Origin: Leifsonia psychrotolerans
GTDB lineage: Bacteria > Actinomycetota > Actinomycetes > Actinomycetales > Microbacteriaceae
Assembly (NCBI RefSeq): GCF_013410665.1
Contig: NZ_JACCFM010000001.1
Span: 1,178,001-1,242,000 of the forward strand
Length of the DNA: 64,000 bases
Reading direction: 5' to 3'
A model generated the notes under the pieces. That model was not told the origin of the DNA, did not search any database, and saw nothing but the letters and a program-made list of their open reading frames with translations. A program made the translations under genes and the position numbers. Below are positions 61,814-64,000 of this stretch, one piece after another. The first letter of the stretch is position 1; each line of letters starts with the position of its first letter.

Positions 61814-62656
61814 CTAGACGCGGTCGAGAGCGTGTGGCAGCGCGCTACGCCACTCCAGCGGAGCCTCGGCTGCGGGTGCAGCCGGCAGAACCCCTCGGCC
61901 GTCCGGTTCGGGGATCGCCGACAGCAAAGCCCGCGTGTACGGGTGCATCGGGTCACTCCAGATGCGCTCTGAGACACCCGACTCCACAATCCGACCGCGG
62001 TACATCACAACGGTGCGGTCGGCGATCAGGCGCACGATCGCAAGGTCATGCGAGATGAACAGCAGGCCGGCCCCGGCGTCGAGCGCCAGACGGCGCATCA
62101 TGTCGGCCACGGATGCCTGGCTCGAGGCATCCAGGGCCGAAATGGGCTCATCGGCAACGAGCACGTCGGGCCGCGCTGCCAACGCTCGGGCAATGGCGAC
62201 ACGTTGACGTTGACCGCCCGACAGCTCGTACGGGTACCGACCGACCATCGAGGTCGGCAGGCCGACTCGTTCCAGCCACTCCTCGGGAACCGAACCGGCT
62301 TCGCCGCGGACGAGCGCCGTTGTGATGCCTTCGCTAATCTGTTGGCCGACCTTGACCCGGGGGTTCAGCGACGAGTTCGGGTCTTGAAACACCATCTGAA
62401 TCGAGGTGAACCGCTTCTCGCGGCGTCGAACACCGAGCAGCGGCACCGTGGTGCCCCGATACCTCACACTGCCCGAGCGCGGCTTCTCCATGCCGACGAC
62501 GGCCCGAGCCAGGCTGGACTTTCCGCAGCCACTCTCTCCCACCAGGGCGAGCACCTCGCCGGGCTCGATGGAGAGCGACACCTCATCGACAGCGCGCACC
62601 ACCTGTGCCCCGTGGTATTCGACGACAAGGTCGCTGACCTGCAGCAATGCGCTCAT
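61814..62656 (-). CDS. Oligopeptide/dipeptide ABC transporter ATP-binding protein (DppF/OppF type)
   Basis: This 280-residue ATPase has Walker A (VGESGCGKSSLARAV), the Q-loop IQMVFQDPNSSLNPR typical of OppF/DppF, the signature LSGGQRQRVAIARA, Walker B (VLVADEPISALD) and HDLAIVRLIAD. The C-terminal oligopeptide-binding ATPase tail (WSDPMHPYTRALLSAIPEPD) is present. It powers uptake of peptides or nickel-like ligands with its partner below. Its start overlaps the partner's stop by four bases. Confidence 0.92.
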   Translation of the reverse strand: MSALLQVSDLVVEYHGAQVVRAVDEVSLSIEPGEVLALVGESGCGKSSLARAVVGMEKPRSGSVRYRGTTVPLLGVRRREKRFTSIQMVFQDPNSSLNPRVKVGQQISEGITTALVRGEAGSVPEEWLERVGLPTSMVGRYPYELSGGQRQRVAIARALAARPDVLVADEPISALDASSQASVADMMRRLALDAGAGLLFISHDLAIVRLIADRTVVMYRGRIVESGVSERIWSDPMHPYTRALLSAIPEPDGRGVLPAAPAAEAPLEWRSALPHALDRV

Positions 62657-63498
62657 CGGGAGTTCTCCTTCGTGACGGTCCGCTGCGCGCCCGGCAAGGA
62701 ATCGAGCAGTTCGCGCGTGTAGGCATGCTGCGGGTCGGTGAAGATCTGCTCGCGGGAGCCTGATTCCACAATCGCACCGTTCCGCATCACCGCGACATCG
62801 TCGGCAATCGCGCTCATCACGCCGAGGTCGTGGGTGACGAGCAGCACGGCCAGGTCACGTTCGACGGCCAGATCCTTCACGAGGTGCAGGATGCCGGCTT
62901 GCACAGTCACGTCAAGTGCCGTGGTGGGCTCGTCGGCGAGCAGAACGACCGGGTCACAGGCCAGAGCGATGGCGATCGCGATGCGCTGTCGCTGGCCGCC
63001 GGAGAACTGGTGTGGATACCGCCCCAGCGCCTCGTGGGGGCTGGGTACCCGCACCCGGGTCAGTAACTCGATCGCGCGCGCCCGGGCATCCGTCTTGTTC
63101 AGCTTGAGGTGGCGGCGCACATGATCGGTCAGCTGCGACCCGACAGTGATTTGCGGGTGCAGGCTTGAGGACGGGTCCTGGAAGATCATCGCGATGCGAC
63201 GTCCGCGAATCGTGTTCAACGCGCGGTTCTTCATGCCGACGAGCTCAGTGCCGTCGAGCTCAATCGAGCCGCCGACCTGAGCGTTCGCGGGCAGCAGGCC
63301 GAGAATCGCGAGCGACGAAACCGTCTTGCCGGAGCCGGACTCACCGGCCAGCCCCTGAATGCGTCCGGGAACCAGATCAAAACTGATTCCGGTCACGATG
63401 CGCTTGGGGCTCTTCTTCGCACCGATTGCAATCGTCAGATCACGCACCGTCACAACGGGTCTCGGCGTCACGGATGCGGCAGTTGTGGTCATCGTCAT
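62653..63498 (-). CDS. Oligopeptide/dipeptide ABC transporter ATP-binding protein (DppD/OppD type)
   Basis: This 281-residue ATPase has Walker A (LAGESGSGKTVSSLAILG), the DppD-type IAMIFQDPSSSLHPQ, the signature FSGGQRQRIAIAIA, Walker B (VLLADEPTTALD) and the H-loop VTHDLGVMSAIAD. The OppD-like tail (FTDPQHAYTRELLDSLPG) completes it. Together with DppF it forms the ATPase pair of the transporter. It lies two bases after the permease gene, so the order is permease-dppD-dppF. Confidence 0.92.
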   Translation of the reverse strand: MTMTTTAASVTPRPVVTVRDLTIAIGAKKSPKRIVTGISFDLVPGRIQGLAGESGSGKTVSSLAILGLLPANAQVGGSIELDGTELVGMKNRALNTIRGRRIAMIFQDPSSSLHPQITVGSQLTDHVRRHLKLNKTDARARAIELLTRVRVPSPHEALGRYPHQFSGGQRQRIAIAIALACDPVVLLADEPTTALDVTVQAGILHLVKDLAVERDLAVLLVTHDLGVMSAIADDVAVMRNGAIVESGSREQIFTDPQHAYTRELLDSLPGAQRTVTKENSR

Positions 63499-63500
63499 GG

Positions 63501-64000
63501 TTAGGCTCCCGTCCGGCTCAACTGGGACGTCGGGTCGAAAATGTCACGCAGGGAGTCCCCCAAGAAGTTGAACGCCATCACGACCGTCAGAATCGCCAGT
63601 CCCGGGAAAACGCCGATCCACCAGCTGTCGAAATTGGCCATGGCGGCCGAGATCATCGAGCCCCATTCCGGCGTCGGCGGCTGCGCACCGAGGCCGAGGA
63701 ACGACAGCCCCGAGAGCAACAGAATCGCCGTACCGATGTCGAGGCTGGCGAGCACGAGGATCGGACCGACGACGTTCGGGGCGATATCGACCCGCAGCGT
63801 CTTGCCGGGCGAGAAGCCCAGCAGCCGACCGGCCATCACATAGTTCTGCGTGCGCAAGCCGAGCACGATGCTGCGCGTCATCCGGGCGTATTGCGGCCAC
63901 GACACGACGAAGGCCGCGATGACGGCGTTGAACAGCGACGGGCCGAGAGCGGCAGCGACAACCATGGCGAGGATGACCGTGGGGAACGCCATGACCAGGT
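63501..64000 (-). CDS. Oligopeptide/dipeptide ABC transporter permease (DppC/OppC type), 5' part outside window
   Basis: At least 166 residues of the C-terminal half are visible; the frame is open at the right edge, and the first ATG inside (63992) is an internal Met. It shows the EAA-type cytoplasmic loop (AGRLLGFSPGKTLRVDIAPN), three or more hydrophobic helices and the DppC-like GLGAQPPTPEWGSMISAA and NFLGDSLRDIFDP end. The order permease-dppD-dppF fits a dpp/opp operon whose binding protein and second permease lie beyond the window. Confidence 0.88.
   Translation of the reverse strand, partial: LVMAFPTVILAMVVAAALGPSLFNAVIAAFVVSWPQYARMTRSIVLGLRTQNYVMAGRLLGFSPGKTLRVDIAPNVVGPILVLASLDIGTAILLLSGLSFLGLGAQPPTPEWGSMISAAMANFDSWWIGVFPGLAILTVVMAFNFLGDSLRDIFDPTSQLSRTGA

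Overview
The window is GC-rich chromosomal DNA from a Gram-positive actinobacterium, most likely a member of the Microbacteriaceae. This rests on gene content and order, not on a database search: RbpA, WhiA, OpcA, an ANTAR response regulator, a DUF3099 protein, an S1 protein with four S1 repeats and a DUF222/HNH nuclease are all actinobacterial, and the runs sod-gap-pgk-tpiA-secG-rbpA and tkt-tal-pgi-zwf-opcA-pgl look like those of the family. Almost all of it is core, densely packed genome. There is no prophage, insertion sequence or CRISPR array.

Layout. 1-2.3 kb: the end of a FUSC-type membrane protein and a DEAD/DEAH helicase. 2.2-5.1 kb: the only accessory-looking segment, a DUF222/HNH endonuclease gene between a 14-bp tandem repeat that copies its own last codons and a composite, REP-like repeat block with a period near 155 bp. 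5.1-13.4 kb: a D-Ala-D-Ala carboxypeptidase, an rRNA/tRNA methyltransferase, a sirtuin, a phosphatase, a glycosyltransferase/hydrolase pair, trehalose synthase and a DnaQ-like exonuclease. 13.5-20.2 kb: ribosomal protein L31B, an ABC ATPase, divergent glycogen synthase and ADP-glucose pyrophosphorylase genes with serB, fabG, DUF3099 and SURF1. 20.2-27 kb: an ABC-F protein, a TetR regulator and the suf Fe-S assembly operon (sufB-sufD-Rieske ferredoxin-sufC-sufT). 27-30 kb: heme A synthesis (ctaA, ctaB) around an unrecognised gene.

30-43 kb: central carbon metabolism. A plus-strand operon (tkt, tal, pgi, zwf, opcA, pgl) carries the pentose phosphate pathway and makes NADPH. Facing it on the minus strand are rbpA, secG and the glycolytic trio tpiA-pgk-gap, then superoxide dismutase. 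43-54.3 kb: whiA, rapZ and the complete UvrABC excision repair set on one strand, with a perfect LexA-type palindrome ahead of uvrA, then coaE and rpsA. 54.4-64 kb: a broken DUF4166/epimerase gene, a DUF885 metallopeptidase, polA, a hotdog thioesterase, an ANTAR regulator, tRNA-Leu(CAA), and part of an oligopeptide ABC transporter that runs off the right edge.

The genes group into functional themes: NADPH and pentose supply with glycolysis; storage glucan and trehalose; cytochrome aa3 maturation (SURF1, ctaA, ctaB); Fe-S assembly; and DNA repair (UvrABC, Pol I). The most unusual part is the DUF222/HNH gene with its two flanking repeat arrays, which could be a small self-propagating or repeat-acting module. 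Other points of note are a structured leader ahead of tkt, an inverted-repeat cluster ahead of treS, the probable decay of the DUF4166/epimerase gene, and the absence of a yvcK gene between rapZ and whiA.
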